Shown one piece after another: positions 27,745 to 35,916 of a stretch of 64,000 nt of DNA. The DNA lies in assembly GCA_963777915.1 (NCBI GenBank), contig CAVZSH010000003.1, forward strand, positions 620,001 to 684,000. The letters run 5' to 3'. The notes under the pieces were generated by a model, which had not been told where the DNA came from, searched no databases, and saw nothing but the letters and a program-made list of their open reading frames with translations. The stretch's first letter is position 1. Each line of letters opens with the position of its first letter. Both the position numbers and the translations under genes were made by a program. This DNA is from CAVUPF01 sp963777915 (GTDB lineage Bacteria > Actinomycetota > Thermoleophilia > Solirubrobacterales > 70-9).

Positions 27745-30700
27745 ATGCTTGCCTTGGCCGAAGCCCAGGAGCGCGCCGTCCGTCATGGCGATGGCCCGCT
27801 GCTGGTGCTGGGCGCGGCTGGAACTGGCAAGACCGAGGCGCTGGCGCGGCGCCTGGCTCACCTCGCCGCGGCCGGAACTGACCCTGGGCAGGTTCTGATC
27901 CTCGCCTCGACCCGCGCCACGGCGAGGCGGCTGCGAGAGCGCGTTGAGGTGCTCCTCGCCGGGCCCTTCGAGGAGCTTTGGATCGGCGACTGGGAGAGGC
28001 TTGGCGAACGAGTACTGCGCGAGCACTGGACCGCCGCCGGACTCGACCCGTTCTTCGACGTGCTCGGGCCCGCCGAGCGTCTGGCGATGCTGCTCGACCG
28101 GCTCGAGGAGCTGCCGCTGCGCCGCCACGAGATCCGCGGCAACCCGGCGGGCCTGCTGGCCCGGCTGCTGCAGCGGATCGACGCCCTCAAGGCCGAGGCC
28201 ATAGGAGCTGCGGAGATCGAGGCCCGGGCTCGCGAAGAGGAGACCGGGGCCCGCGATGAGGCGTCCCGGGAGGCTGCGCGGCGAGAGCGGGAGTTCGCCG
28301 AGCTCTTCGACGCGCACGACCGCATCCTCGCCGCCGCCGGAAGCCTTGACCGGGGCGACGTCTTCCTCGCCCTCAACTGCCTGCTGGCAGATCGGCCCGA
28401 CGCGCGGGGCGAGATCGCAGCCCACTTCCGCTTCGTGATGGTCGACGAGCTGGAGGAGGCGACCCGAGCCCAACGGGGGATCCTCGCCAAGCTGGCTGTC
28501 GATAACCCGAACCACCTCTACGCGTTGGAGGACGCCGGAGCGGACGCCCGGCCGCAGTCCCTCGCCCGAGAGCAGGAGGACCTGGGGGTGGGGGCCTCCA
28601 CCCCCCTGCCCCGGGGCGGGTCGCGGACAGATGCCTGGTTTCACGATCTCCACCCCGAGGGCAAGGTCGTTGTGCTCGAGTCCCAGTTCCGCAAGCCTGA
28701 GGTTCGGTTCTGGCGTTGCGCCAACGAGCGGGCGCAAGCGCAGGCTGTCGCCCGCGAGGTCGAGCATCTGGTCGCGGGGGGAACCGGGCCGGAGGGGATC
28801 TGCGTCTTGATCGATGATCCTGTGCGCCGTGGGGGCGCGATCGCGGCGGCGATGGAGGAGCGGGGCATCCCCTTCCACCTCTCCGGTCCGGCCGCCCTCT
28901 TTCAGCGGCCCGAGGTTCGGGACGCAATTGCCTGGCTGCGTGTTCTCGCCGACCCCGATGATTCCGCCGCGGCCGCCCGGGCGCTGACCCGGCCGCCGAT
29001 CGAGTTGCGCTCCGGAGACCTGGCGCGACTGACGACTATCTCGCGACGCCGCAAGCTGGACATGGTCGCGGCCTGCGAGGCGGCGCTCGACAGCCCACAG
29101 ATCAAGCCCGAGGCGCGGGAGCGGATCCAATCCTTCCTAAAGCTCTATCGAGCCGCCGCGGCGGCGATGGAGGAGCGACGCGCCGACGTCTTCGTGCGGC
29201 GGCTGATCGAGCGGGTGGGATTGCGTCGGCAGCGGCTCTTCGCGGCGCAGCCCGAGGTGGCGGAGCGGCTGCTCGGGCTCTCGCGGCTGGCCGAGCTGGC
29301 AGCGGCCTGGGCACGCCGCGAGCCGAACGGGTCGACCCGGGGCTTCGTCAGCTATCTCAGCGCCGTCGCAGAGGCGGGGGTCGAGCCGACAGGCGAAGAG
29401 GAGCCACCCTCACCAGGAGCCGTGCTCGGCCTTCAGCCCGGGATCGTCAAGGGGATGGAGTTCGACCGTGTCTTCGCCGTCGGCCTCGAGGATGGTGGCG
29501 AGTGGGACCGGATCGGCAGCCCTGCGCGCACCGGGCTGGTCCTCTCTCGGGTCCAAAGCGAGGGTGGTGGCAGCCCTGCGGCTTTCTATGAGGAGGTGCG
29601 GGCCTCTGAGGAAGTCGCCGAGGAACTCCACGAGGAGGAGCTGTTCGGCCCGGCGGAGGGTCTGCACGCCACCTACCGCATGCTGCGCGAGGAGGTGCTG
29701 GAGGCATCGTGGAAGGCGGGACGGGAGCTCTCTGAGCCGCGCTTGGATACCGCCATCGATATCACCCGGGCGATCGCTCGCTACCTCGAGCTGCTGAAGC
29801 TGGCGGCTCTTGCCCAGCGACCCGGAGATGAGGCGACCGCCGAGGCGATCGAAGCGATCAACGGGTTGCTGCGCCAGGTGGCAACGCCCGAGCAGCAGGC
29901 GGAGCTGGACGCCTCCTCCCTGGACTCCTACTTGCTCGATCGCGAGCGGGAGCGCGGGCTGAGGTTGGAGCTGATCGCCGCTCGCGAGGAGCCCTCGCTG
30001 GCGGCCTTCTTGCCGCGCCGTGGAGACGGGGCGCTGAGCCTCTCGGCCTCTGACCTCGACCTCTATCTCACCTGCCCCCTGAAGTACAAGTTCGCGCGGG
30101 TCTTCGGCATCCCGCAGGAGCCGACGATCAACCAGCGCTTCGGCATCCTCGTCCACAACGTGCTCGAGCGCTTCCACAAGGACGGAGTGCAGGAGGGCGA
30201 GGAAGGCCTGCGTCGCCTGGTCGGGCTCTTTGAGGCAGGGTGGCGGCGCTCGGGGTTCGGCACCGGCGACGACGAGCTGCAGTACCGCGAGCGGGGACGA
30301 GAGGCGATGCATCTCTACTGGGAGCGAGAGAGCAGCACTGAGGGAGAGCCGGCCTGGCTGGAGCGGAAGTTCGACATCCGGATCGGCGAGCACTACGTGC
30401 GCGGCCGCGTCGACCGCGTCGACCGCCTGCCCGGCGGCGACTACGAGCTGATCGACTACAAGACCGGCGAGCGCAAGACCGAGGGCGAGCTTGAGAGCGA
30501 CCTCCAACTCGCCCTCTACCGCCTCGCCGCCCGCGAGGCCTGGGACGTCGAGGCTGGCGCCGCCAGCTACTACTACGTGCTCGACGCTGAGAAGGTTGCA
30601 GCGCCGATCAAGCCCGACGACGCGGAGCGGGTCGAGCGGACCGTGCTTGGGGTCGGAGAGGCCGTGCTTGGCCAGGACTTCGAGCCGAGGCCCTCCTCTA

Positions 30701-30753
30701 CCGTCTGCGGGTGGTGTGACTACCGGCTGATCTGTCCGGCAGCCGAGAGTTAA
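27745..30753 (+). CDS. AddB/AdnA-like helicase-nuclease protein with Fe-S PD-(D/E)XK nuclease
   Basis: A 1002-residue protein of the UvrD/RecB group, likely in DNA end resection or repair. The N-terminal motor has Walker A GAAGTGKTEAL and a Walker B-like FVMVDELEEAT. Motif V is VKGMEFDRVFAVGLEDG, but the usual motif III (Gln) and motif VI (TRAR) are not recognisable. The C-terminal nuclease has GRVDRVD, YELIDYKTGE and QLALYRLA. Four Cys (one in LTCPLKYKF, three in CGWCDYRLIC) form an AddB-type iron-sulphur staple. The motor pattern suggests an AddB-like subunit rather than the active helicase. It ends with a 4-base overlap on the convergent PAC2 gene. Confidence 0.88.
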   Translation: MLALAEAQERAVRHGDGPLLVLGAAGTGKTEALARRLAHLAAAGTDPGQVLILASTRATARRLRERVEVLLAGPFEELWIGDWERLGERVLREHWTAAGLDPFFDVLGPAERLAMLLDRLEELPLRRHEIRGNPAGLLARLLQRIDALKAEAIGAAEIEARAREEETGARDEASREAARREREFAELFDAHDRILAAAGSLDRGDVFLALNCLLADRPDARGEIAAHFRFVMVDELEEATRAQRGILAKLAVDNPNHLYALEDAGADARPQSLAREQEDLGVGASTPLPRGGSRTDAWFHDLHPEGKVVVLESQFRKPEVRFWRCANERAQAQAVAREVEHLVAGGTGPEGICVLIDDPVRRGGAIAAAMEERGIPFHLSGPAALFQRPEVRDAIAWLRVLADPDDSAAAARALTRPPIELRSGDLARLTTISRRRKLDMVAACEAALDSPQIKPEARERIQSFLKLYRAAAAAMEERRADVFVRRLIERVGLRRQRLFAAQPEVAERLLGLSRLAELAAAWARREPNGSTRGFVSYLSAVAEAGVEPTGEEEPPSPGAVLGLQPGIVKGMEFDRVFAVGLEDGGEWDRIGSPARTGLVLSRVQSEGGGSPAAFYEEVRASEEVAEELHEEELFGPAEGLHATYRMLREEVLEASWKAGRELSEPRLDTAIDITRAIARYLELLKLAALAQRPGDEATAEAIEAINGLLRQVATPEQQAELDASSLDSYLLDRERERGLRLELIAAREEPSLAAFLPRRGDGALSLSASDLDLYLTCPLKYKFARVFGIPQEPTINQRFGILVHNVLERFHKDGVQEGEEGLRRLVGLFEAGWRRSGFGTGDDELQYRERGREAMHLYWERESSTEGEPAWLERKFDIRIGEHYVRGRVDRVDRLPGGDYELIDYKTGERKTEGELESDLQLALYRLAAREAWDVEAGAASYYYVLDAEKVAAPIKPDDAERVERTVLGVGEAVLGQDFEPRPSSTVCGWCDYRLICPAAES

Positions 30754-31610
30754 CTGCCCTGCTGGCGCAGGAAGCGCTGGAACTCGCGGGCGATCGTCTC
30801 CGCGGAGGGTAGGTCCTCGGGGCTCCCGAGTTGTGCGGTCTGCTCGGCCTCTATGCGCTCGACCAACTCTTCGATCTCGGGGTTTGCCGCTACCGCTCGG
30901 CCGATCTGCTCTTCATAGCTTGCAGTCTCCTGTTCGAGGTCGGTGGCATCCACGGCTATGCCCGTAAGGCCTTCGAGACGACGCAGCAATGCGAGGGCAG
31001 CCTTGGGATTGGGGACGGCGGCTACGTAGTGGGGCACTGCAGCCCACAGCGAGGCGGAGCTCATCCCCACCTGCCGGCAGCAATCGTGGACGACGCCGAC
31101 GATCCCGGTAGGCCCCTCATAGCTGGAGCGCTCCAGGTCGAGCTCTTCGACCAGCTCCTCGTCTGAGGCGAGCCCGGTGATCGGTACCGGGAGGGTGTGG
31201 GAGACCTCGGCGATCAACGCCCCCATGGTGATCACCATCTCCACCCCCAGCACGTCAGCCGCAGCGGCGATCGTCTCCGAGAAGGTGCGCCAGCGCAGGT
31301 TGGGCTCGGTGCCGTCGAGCAGCACCAGGTCGCGGTCGGCGGCGGGGACGCGGGCGGCGATCAGGTTGTTCTCGGGCCAGTCGATCCTGCGAGCCTGGCC
31401 CTCCGTGAGGGTGATCGTCGGTCGCGTTGCCTGGAAGTCGAAGTACTCCTCCGGATCGACCCGGGCGATCAGCTCGGCGTCCAGCGACTCGGCGACGGTC
31501 GCCAGCGCGGTCGAGGCGGCCGCGGCGGCGTCATTCCAGCCGCGAAACGAGCAGACCAAGATCGGGGCACGAAGCTGTGGGACGTCGCCGTCCCAGTTGA
31601 GAGAGTCCAC
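30750..31610 (-). CDS. PAC2-family protein (proteasome assembly chaperone-like)
   Basis: A 286-residue PAC2-fold protein. The N-terminal strand LRAPILVCSFRGWNDAAAAA, EEYFDFQATRPTI and the middle block MGALIAEVSHTLPVPITG are typical. GMSSASLWAAVPHYVAAVPN matches the C-terminal part of the actinobacterial family. Actinobacteria have proteasomes and carry PAC2 homologues, but the bacterial role is unclear. GTG at 31610 is chosen because the longer frame adds a low-complexity Ser/Pro segment. A coiled, acidic tail closes the protein. Confidence 0.87.
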   Translation of the reverse strand: MDSLNWDGDVPQLRAPILVCSFRGWNDAAAAASTALATVAESLDAELIARVDPEEYFDFQATRPTITLTEGQARRIDWPENNLIAARVPAADRDLVLLDGTEPNLRWRTFSETIAAAADVLGVEMVITMGALIAEVSHTLPVPITGLASDEELVEELDLERSSYEGPTGIVGVVHDCCRQVGMSSASLWAAVPHYVAAVPNPKAALALLRRLEGLTGIAVDATDLEQETASYEEQIGRAVAANPEIEELVERIEAEQTAQLGSPEDLPSAETIAREFQRFLRQQGS

Positions 31611-31632
31611 GCTCTGAGCGTAGCGCCGTTCG

Positions 31633-32004
31633 CTATCGCGCTCTGGAGAGTGCGCGGCGGAAGAGCTGGAGGGACATGAGCAGGGCCAGCGCCGCGAAGG
31701 AGAGTTGGAGGGCCCGCTCGGGGACGCGGTTGGCGATCCCGACGCCAACCAGGACGCCGAGCGGGGAGAGGACGCCGATCACGGCCGCGTGGCGGAGGTT
31801 GACGTTGCCGTAGGAGCTCTGGCGGAGCGCGCCGACCGCGGCGACGATGACGATCATCAGCAGTGAGGTCGACTCTCCCTGTACCTGGGAGAGGCCGAGG
31901 AAGATCGTCAGCGCCGGCACGAAGAGGACGCCGCCCCCGACCCCGACCAGTCCCCCGGCGAGGCCTCCGGCGAGGGCAATCAGGGCGGCGAGGATCTCGT
32001 TCAC
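31633..32004 (-). CDS. Half-size TauE/SafE membrane permease, second half
   Basis: A 123-residue membrane protein with about four hydrophobic helices. The signature is GGLAGGLVGVGGGVLFVPAL, the glycine-rich TauE/SafE repeat. Full TauE/SafE exporters (about 250-260 residues) contain two such four-helix halves; this protein is one half. It overlaps the stop of the preceding half-gene by four bases (GTGA), so the two are translationally coupled and probably assemble as a heterodimer. Substrates of the family include sulphite and organosulphonates; none is implied here. Confidence 0.82.
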   Translation of the reverse strand: MNEILAALIALAGGLAGGLVGVGGGVLFVPALTIFLGLSQVQGESTSLLMIVIVAAVGALRQSSYGNVNLRHAAVIGVLSPLGVLVGVGIANRVPERALQLSFAALALLMSLQLFRRALSRAR

Positions 32005-32366
32005 GAGAGGATCAGCTCGATCGCGATCGCGATCAGCAGCGCCGCGAAGAGGAGGGATACGGTGCGCTGGGGGATCCGCTGCTGGATCGTGGTTCCGATC
32101 ACCACGCCGCCAACCGCGGGGATCGCGAGCAGCAGTCCGCTGACAACGTGGACGTTGCCGTAAATCCCCCCCTGGGCGATCGTGCCGAGCAGGCCGATGA
32201 GGACGATCGCCGCCAGGCTGGTGCCGGTCGCCAGCCGCTCTCCGTAGCCGAACCAGAGGATCAACAGGGGCACGATGATCGTGCCTCCGCCCACCCCGAA
32301 GAGACCGCTGAAGGCGCCGGCGGCGGTGCCGATCGCCGCCAGCTTCAGGGTCTGGTGGGAGGGCAT
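32001..32366 (-). CDS. Half-size TauE/SafE membrane permease, first half
   Basis: A 121-residue membrane protein beginning MPSHQTLKLAAIGTAAGAF and containing SGLFGVGGGTIIVPLL, the same glycine signature as its downstream partner. It has about four hydrophobic segments and no long soluble part. The stop lies within GTGA shared with the next gene's start. Together the two would equal one normal TauE/SafE protein of about 244 residues. A single base change or indel at the junction could have split one gene; alternatively the pair is an ancestral-like arrangement. It is divergent from trehalose phosphatase, about 40 bases apart. Confidence 0.82.
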   Translation of the reverse strand: MPSHQTLKLAAIGTAAGAFSGLFGVGGGTIIVPLLILWFGYGERLATGTSLAAIVLIGLLGTIAQGGIYGNVHVVSGLLLAIPAVGGVVIGTTIQQRIPQRTVSLLFAALLIAIAIELILS

Positions 32367-32407
32367 CGGACAGCTGGTGGCAGCATCGTGCGGCGATACT
32401 AGATGCC

Positions 32408-33226
32408 GTGTCTCGCGAATCTGCGACAGGGGACGCCGCCATCCGGCAAGCGCTGGAGGCGCTCCGGGCCGAACCTGCGCGGACCGCGATCCTCACCGAT
32501 ATCGACGGCACCCTGGCGCCGATCGTAGAGCGGCCCGAGCGAGCGACGGTGCCCGAGGCCGCCAGGACCGTGCTGGTCGAGCTGAGCAGGCACTACGGCG
32601 TGGTCGGCTGCGTCTCCGGCCGCCGTGCCGAGGAGGCGCGGCGCCTAGTCGGCGTCGACGGGATCGCCTACGCCGGCAACCACGGTCTCGAGCTGCTGCT
32701 GCCGGGCGAGGAGACACCCCGGTTGGACCCCTCGCTGGAGGGACGCGAGCGCGGCGCGGCGCAGTTCGTGGCCCAGCTCGACCCGCAGGAGCTGTCCTCT
32801 GCCGACCTGCGCTCCGAGGACAAGGGACCGATCCAGGCGCTTCACTGGCGCGGCGCCGCCGATCAGCGGGCGGCCGAGGCCCACGCCCACGCGATCGCCG
32901 CGGAAGCTGGTCGCCATGGCCTGGAGCCGCACTGGGGACGCAAGGTCCTCGAGCTACGCCCGGCTGGCGGGGGAGGCAAGGACACGGCGGTCGCAGCTCT
33001 CCTCGCTGCGGACGGGATCGACTGCGTCGCCTACGCCGGCGATGACCGCACCGACCTCGACGCATTCCGCCGCCTGCGCGAGCTGCGCGAGATCGGCGAG
33101 CTGGAGGAGGCGGTCTGCGTGGGCGTCACCTCCCCCGAGGCTCCGCCCGAGCTCGAGGAGGAATCCGACTTCACAGTCGAGGGTCCCGCCGGCTGGCTGG
33201 CGATCCTCGAGTCCCTGGCGGGGTGA
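32408..33226 (+). CDS. otsB: Trehalose-6-phosphate phosphatase
   Basis: A HAD-superfamily phosphatase that makes trehalose from trehalose-6-phosphate, a compatible solute. 272 residues. Motif I with the nucleophile is TDIDGTLAPI; VSGRRAEEARRLVGV and YAGNHGLE match the OtsB cap region; motif IV is YAGDDRTDLDAF. The start is GTG at 32408. No otsA is in the window. A membrane protein gene starts five bases after the stop and is probably co-transcribed. Confidence 0.92.
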   Translation: MSRESATGDAAIRQALEALRAEPARTAILTDIDGTLAPIVERPERATVPEAARTVLVELSRHYGVVGCVSGRRAEEARRLVGVDGIAYAGNHGLELLLPGEETPRLDPSLEGRERGAAQFVAQLDPQELSSADLRSEDKGPIQALHWRGAADQRAAEAHAHAIAAEAGRHGLEPHWGRKVLELRPAGGGGKDTAVAALLAADGIDCVAYAGDDRTDLDAFRRLRELREIGELEEAVCVGVTSPEAPPELEEESDFTVEGPAGWLAILESLAG

Positions 33227-33230
33227 CAGA

Positions 33231-33752
33231 GTGCCCTATACCGACCTCCTCCGCATCACGGTCTTCCTGACCGGCGCCGAGGCGACCGCCCTCGGCGCGA
33301 TCACGGCGATCGCCGCCGGCGAGACCAACGACGGGACGACCGTCCTCGTCGCGGCGGCCTGGTGGCTTACCTCCTTGGTGATCGGCCTCTACCTGGGCCG
33401 CCCGGCCCGGGCCGCAGACGGCGTCCGGGAGGCCCTGACCGAAGCCCGCACCGCAACCTCCCTCCCCCAGGAGACTCCGGCGCACATAGCCATAGGCCGC
33501 CTCTGGCCAATCGCCCTAACCGCCCTCGCGGCCGGCATCCTCGGCATCTTCTTCCCCGGCGTAGCGGCAATAGGGGCCGGCTACGCCCTGTTGGTATCCC
33601 TGGCCTGGCATACGCGGGAGGCTGCCGTTCTCGCCATAGAGCGCCGCGATGGCGTCAAGTTCTATGTGATCCCCAACTCAGCCTTCCAGCCAATCGAGCT
33701 GGTCCGCACCCCCGGACTACGCAGCGAACGTCCTGAAGCCCGTCCCGCGTAG
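33231..33752 (+). CDS. Hypothetical membrane protein
   Basis: A 173-residue membrane protein of no recognised family. Hydrophobic segments lie at about residues 8-29 (ITVFLTGAEATALGAITAIA), 36-55 (VLVAAAWWLTSLVIGLYLG) and 95-130 (ALTALAAGILGIFFPG and AIGAGYALLVSLAWH, probably two helices). The C-terminal part is soluble (AVLAIERRDGVKFYVIPNS). The start is GTG at 33231, five bases after otsB, so it is in one operon with trehalose phosphatase. The convergent PolX-like gene ends six bases beyond its stop. Confidence 0.7.
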   Translation: MPYTDLLRITVFLTGAEATALGAITAIAAGETNDGTTVLVAAAWWLTSLVIGLYLGRPARAADGVREALTEARTATSLPQETPAHIAIGRLWPIALTALAAGILGIFFPGVAAIGAGYALLVSLAWHTREAAVLAIERRDGVKFYVIPNSAFQPIELVRTPGLRSERPEARPA

Positions 33753-33758
33753 GTCGCC

Positions 33759-34814
33759 CTACCCCCCGATCAGCCGCGAGAACTCGCGCCAACCCCGGGT
33801 ATTGGCCACCTGGTCGGGAGAAAGCCCGGCACCCCGAGCGACGATCACCGCGTAGCTCATGTTGTCGAGCGTCTCGATCCCATGCGCATCGGTATTGAGG
33901 ACGATCGCCACCCCAGCCTCCGCCGCCAGCTTCGCGTTCTCCTCGCGCAGATCCCGTCGATTCGGATTCCCGTTGATCTCCAGCATCGTGCCCGCCTTCG
34001 CCGCCGCAGTGACGACGGCGCCCACGTCGACCGCGTAAGGCTCGCGCCTGCCGATCAGCCTCCCGGTCAGGTGTCCGATGCAGTCGACGTGGGGATTCTC
34101 GATCGCCGCGATGATCCGCGTCGTCATCCGCTCTTCTGAGATCGAGAAGGAGGTGTGGACGCTGGCGATCACCCAGTCGAGCTCGACGAGCAGGTCCTCG
34201 GGGTAATCGAGCGAGCCGTCGAGGGCGATGTTGACCTCTGAGCCTGCGAGGAGGCGAAGGCCGCGCTTGGCCGCGTTCCATTCGCGTATCTCCTCGATCC
34301 GCTCCCGCAGCCGCTCGGCAGTGACGTTGTCGCCGAAGCCGTGACTGGCCGAGTGGTCGGTGATCGCCATGTAGGAATAGCCTCGCGCCTGCGCTGCCTG
34401 CGCCATCTCCTCCAGCGTGTTGCGGCCGTCAGAGAGAGTGGTGTGGGTGTGGAGGTCGCCGCGAATGTCGGACAGCTCGACGAGGCCCTCGGCGGGAGTC
34501 TCGGCGAGAAAGGAGTCAAGCTCCGCAGTCGCCGCCGGCAGCTTTTCGCGCAGCTTCTTCGCCGAGGGGATGTCGCCGGTCTCAAGCAGGGTGCGGATCT
34601 TCTCCTCCAGCGTCTTGCCGATCCCGGGGATCTCCTTAACCCGCCCCGCCGCCGCCAGCTCCGCCACCGAGCCGGGGTGGTCGCGGATCGCCCGCGCCGC
34701 GGTCCGGTAGGCGCGCACCCGGTAGCGGTCTGCCCCGTCGCGCTCATACAGGGTCCCCAGCTCCTCCAGGGCGGCGGCGATCTCGGCGTTGCTCACAGGC
34801 TGCAAGTTAGCCAC
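33759..34814 (-). CDS. PolX-like protein with 8-kDa/HhH and PHP domains but no polymerase palm
   Basis: 351 residues. Residues about 7-80 match the N-terminal 8-kDa DNA-binding domain of family X polymerases, including the helix-hairpin-helix VKEIPGIGKTLEEKIRTLL. From about residue 115 comes a full PHP phosphoesterase domain: ELSDIRGDLHTHTTLSDG, AITDHS, GSEVNIALDGS, SVHTSF, GHLTGR, EINGNPNRRDL and LNTDAHG. The nucleotidyltransferase palm, normally about 220 residues between them, is missing, although the joint DIRGDLHTHT is that of real PolX. A DNA 3'-end-processing phosphatase or nuclease is a reasonable guess. The start may be GTG at 34814 or GTG at 34796 (VSNAEIAAAL). Confidence 0.83.
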   Translation of the reverse strand: MANLQPVSNAEIAAALEELGTLYERDGADRYRVRAYRTAARAIRDHPGSVAELAAAGRVKEIPGIGKTLEEKIRTLLETGDIPSAKKLREKLPAATAELDSFLAETPAEGLVELSDIRGDLHTHTTLSDGRNTLEEMAQAAQARGYSYMAITDHSASHGFGDNVTAERLRERIEEIREWNAAKRGLRLLAGSEVNIALDGSLDYPEDLLVELDWVIASVHTSFSISEERMTTRIIAAIENPHVDCIGHLTGRLIGRREPYAVDVGAVVTAAAKAGTMLEINGNPNRRDLREENAKLAAEAGVAIVLNTDAHGIETLDNMSYAVIVARGAGLSPDQVANTRGWREFSRLIGG

Positions 34815-34870
34815 CCTGGCGCAACCTGCCTCTTTAGGCGCCCTTTGGCTTGACGAATAGCATTCAAGGG

Positions 34871-35653
34871 ATGCCCCAGTCCGCCACAGGCCCCGCCTGG
34901 CTGGTCTTGCCTACCTACAACGAGGCCGAGAACATCGAGGCCTTCCTCGACGCGGCGCGGGGCAAGCTGCCCACCTCTGCCCATGTCCTCATCGTCGATG
35001 ACAGCTCGCCCGACGGCACCGGGGAGATCGCCGACCGGCTGGCCGAGCGCCACGAGAACGTCAGCGTCTTGCATCGGCCCCAAAAGGAAGGTCTCGGCCC
35101 CGCCTACATCGCCGGCTTCCGGCGCGCCCTGTCGGGCGGCGCCGCGCTTGTGCTGGAGATGGACTCAGACTTCTCCCACGACCCGGCCTACCTGCCGCGG
35201 CTGCTGGATGCGGCCGAGCGGGCCGACCTGGTGATCGGATCGCGCTACGTGCAGGGGGGCGGAGTCTCCGATTGGGGCATGCTGCGCCGGGTGATCAGCC
35301 GCGGCGGCAGCGCCTACGCGCGGTTCGTGCTCGGGGTCGGGGTGCATGACCTGACGGGCGGCTTTAAGTGCTTTCGCCGCGAGGTACTGGAGGCGGTCGA
35401 CCTCGACTCAATCCAGGCGCACGGCTATGCCTTTCAGGTGGAGATGACCTACCGGGTGATCCAGCACGGGTTCAGGGTCGTCGAGGTGCCGATCGTCTTC
35501 CGCGACCGGCAGGCAGGCTCCTCGAAGATGGACCGCTCGATCGTCGCCGAGGCAGCATGGCGTGTGCCTCTTCTGCGCTTCGGCGAGCGGCCCGCCAAGC
35601 AACGAGGGACCGCCGCCGAGAGGGTGGTGTCTCAGTTTGAAAATAAGCGTTGA
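34871..35653 (+). CDS. Polyprenol-phosphate mannosyltransferase (Ppm1/DPM1-like GT2), C-terminus altered by insertion
   Basis: A GT2 glycosyltransferase that charges polyprenol phosphate with mannose for cell-envelope glycans. Motifs: LVLPTYNEAENIEAFL, LIVDDSSPDGTGEIA, the DxD-like LEMDSDFSHDP, VIGSRYVQGG and LTGGFKCFRREVLEA. A mobile element is inserted eleven codons before the present stop; the last residues (VVSQFENKR) come from its terminal repeat. Reading across the right-hand target duplication restores AAESRRYTF and a stop at 36242-36244 as the original end. The C-terminal tail is unlikely to be catalytic, so activity may persist. ATG at 34871 and TTG at 34850 are both possible starts. 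Confidence 0.88.
   Translation: MPQSATGPAWLVLPTYNEAENIEAFLDAARGKLPTSAHVLIVDDSSPDGTGEIADRLAERHENVSVLHRPQKEGLGPAYIAGFRRALSGGAALVLEMDSDFSHDPAYLPRLLDAAERADLVIGSRYVQGGGVSDWGMLRRVISRGGSAYARFVLGVGVHDLTGGFKCFRREVLEAVDLDSIQAHGYAFQVEMTYRVIQHGFRVVEVPIVFRDRQAGSSKMDRSIVAEAAWRVPLLRFGERPAKQRGTAAERVVSQFENKR
35623..35640 (+). repeat. Left terminal inverted repeat
   Basis: Eighteen bases, an exact inverted match to 36200-36217. Preceded directly by the target duplication GCCGAGAG (35615-35622). It also encodes the present C-terminus of the mannosyltransferase. Confidence 0.92.
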
Positions 35654-35676
35654 TTTGGGGCCGCGGGCGGCGCTTC

Positions 35677-35880
35677 CTACCCGAAAAACTTACCCGTGAA
35701 CTTGCCGTCTTTGCTGCAACCAGAGTCGCCCTTCTTACACCGCCCACCGACCTTTTGCCCAGGCCGTGTCAGTGTGACCCCTTGGTGATGAGCGGATGCG
35801 ACTGTCGTCGAGATAGTCGCCGTGCCGCCAACTGTTCCGACCGCTGCGATTAGGAGAGCAAGCAACCTATTGCGAATCAA
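35677..35880 (-). CDS. Small putative secreted protein carried by the insertion element
   Basis: A 67-residue ORF starting with TTG, with AAAGGA about seven bases upstream. It has a signal-peptide-like N-terminus (IRNRLLALLIAAVGTVGGTA) with an ASA-H cleavage-like site. The short mature part is basic, with two Cys (GGRCKKGDSGCSKDGKF). Codon use is less GC-biased than in neighbouring genes. No family is recognised. It lies wholly inside the 595-bp element, so it is either passenger cargo or a chance ORF; the ribosome site and signal peptide favour a real gene. Confidence 0.5.
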   Translation of the reverse strand: MIRNRLLALLIAAVGTVGGTATISTTVASAHHQGVTLTRPGQKVGGRCKKGDSGCSKDGKFTGKFFG

Positions 35881-35916
35881 AGTGAGTCCTTTCGGCTCTT
35901 GCGAATGTTCGTCGCG

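Noticed and set aside
27712..29130. 472-codon minus-strand frame opposite the AddB-like gene
   Set aside because: Shadow frame; the plus-strand protein has all the recognisable motifs.
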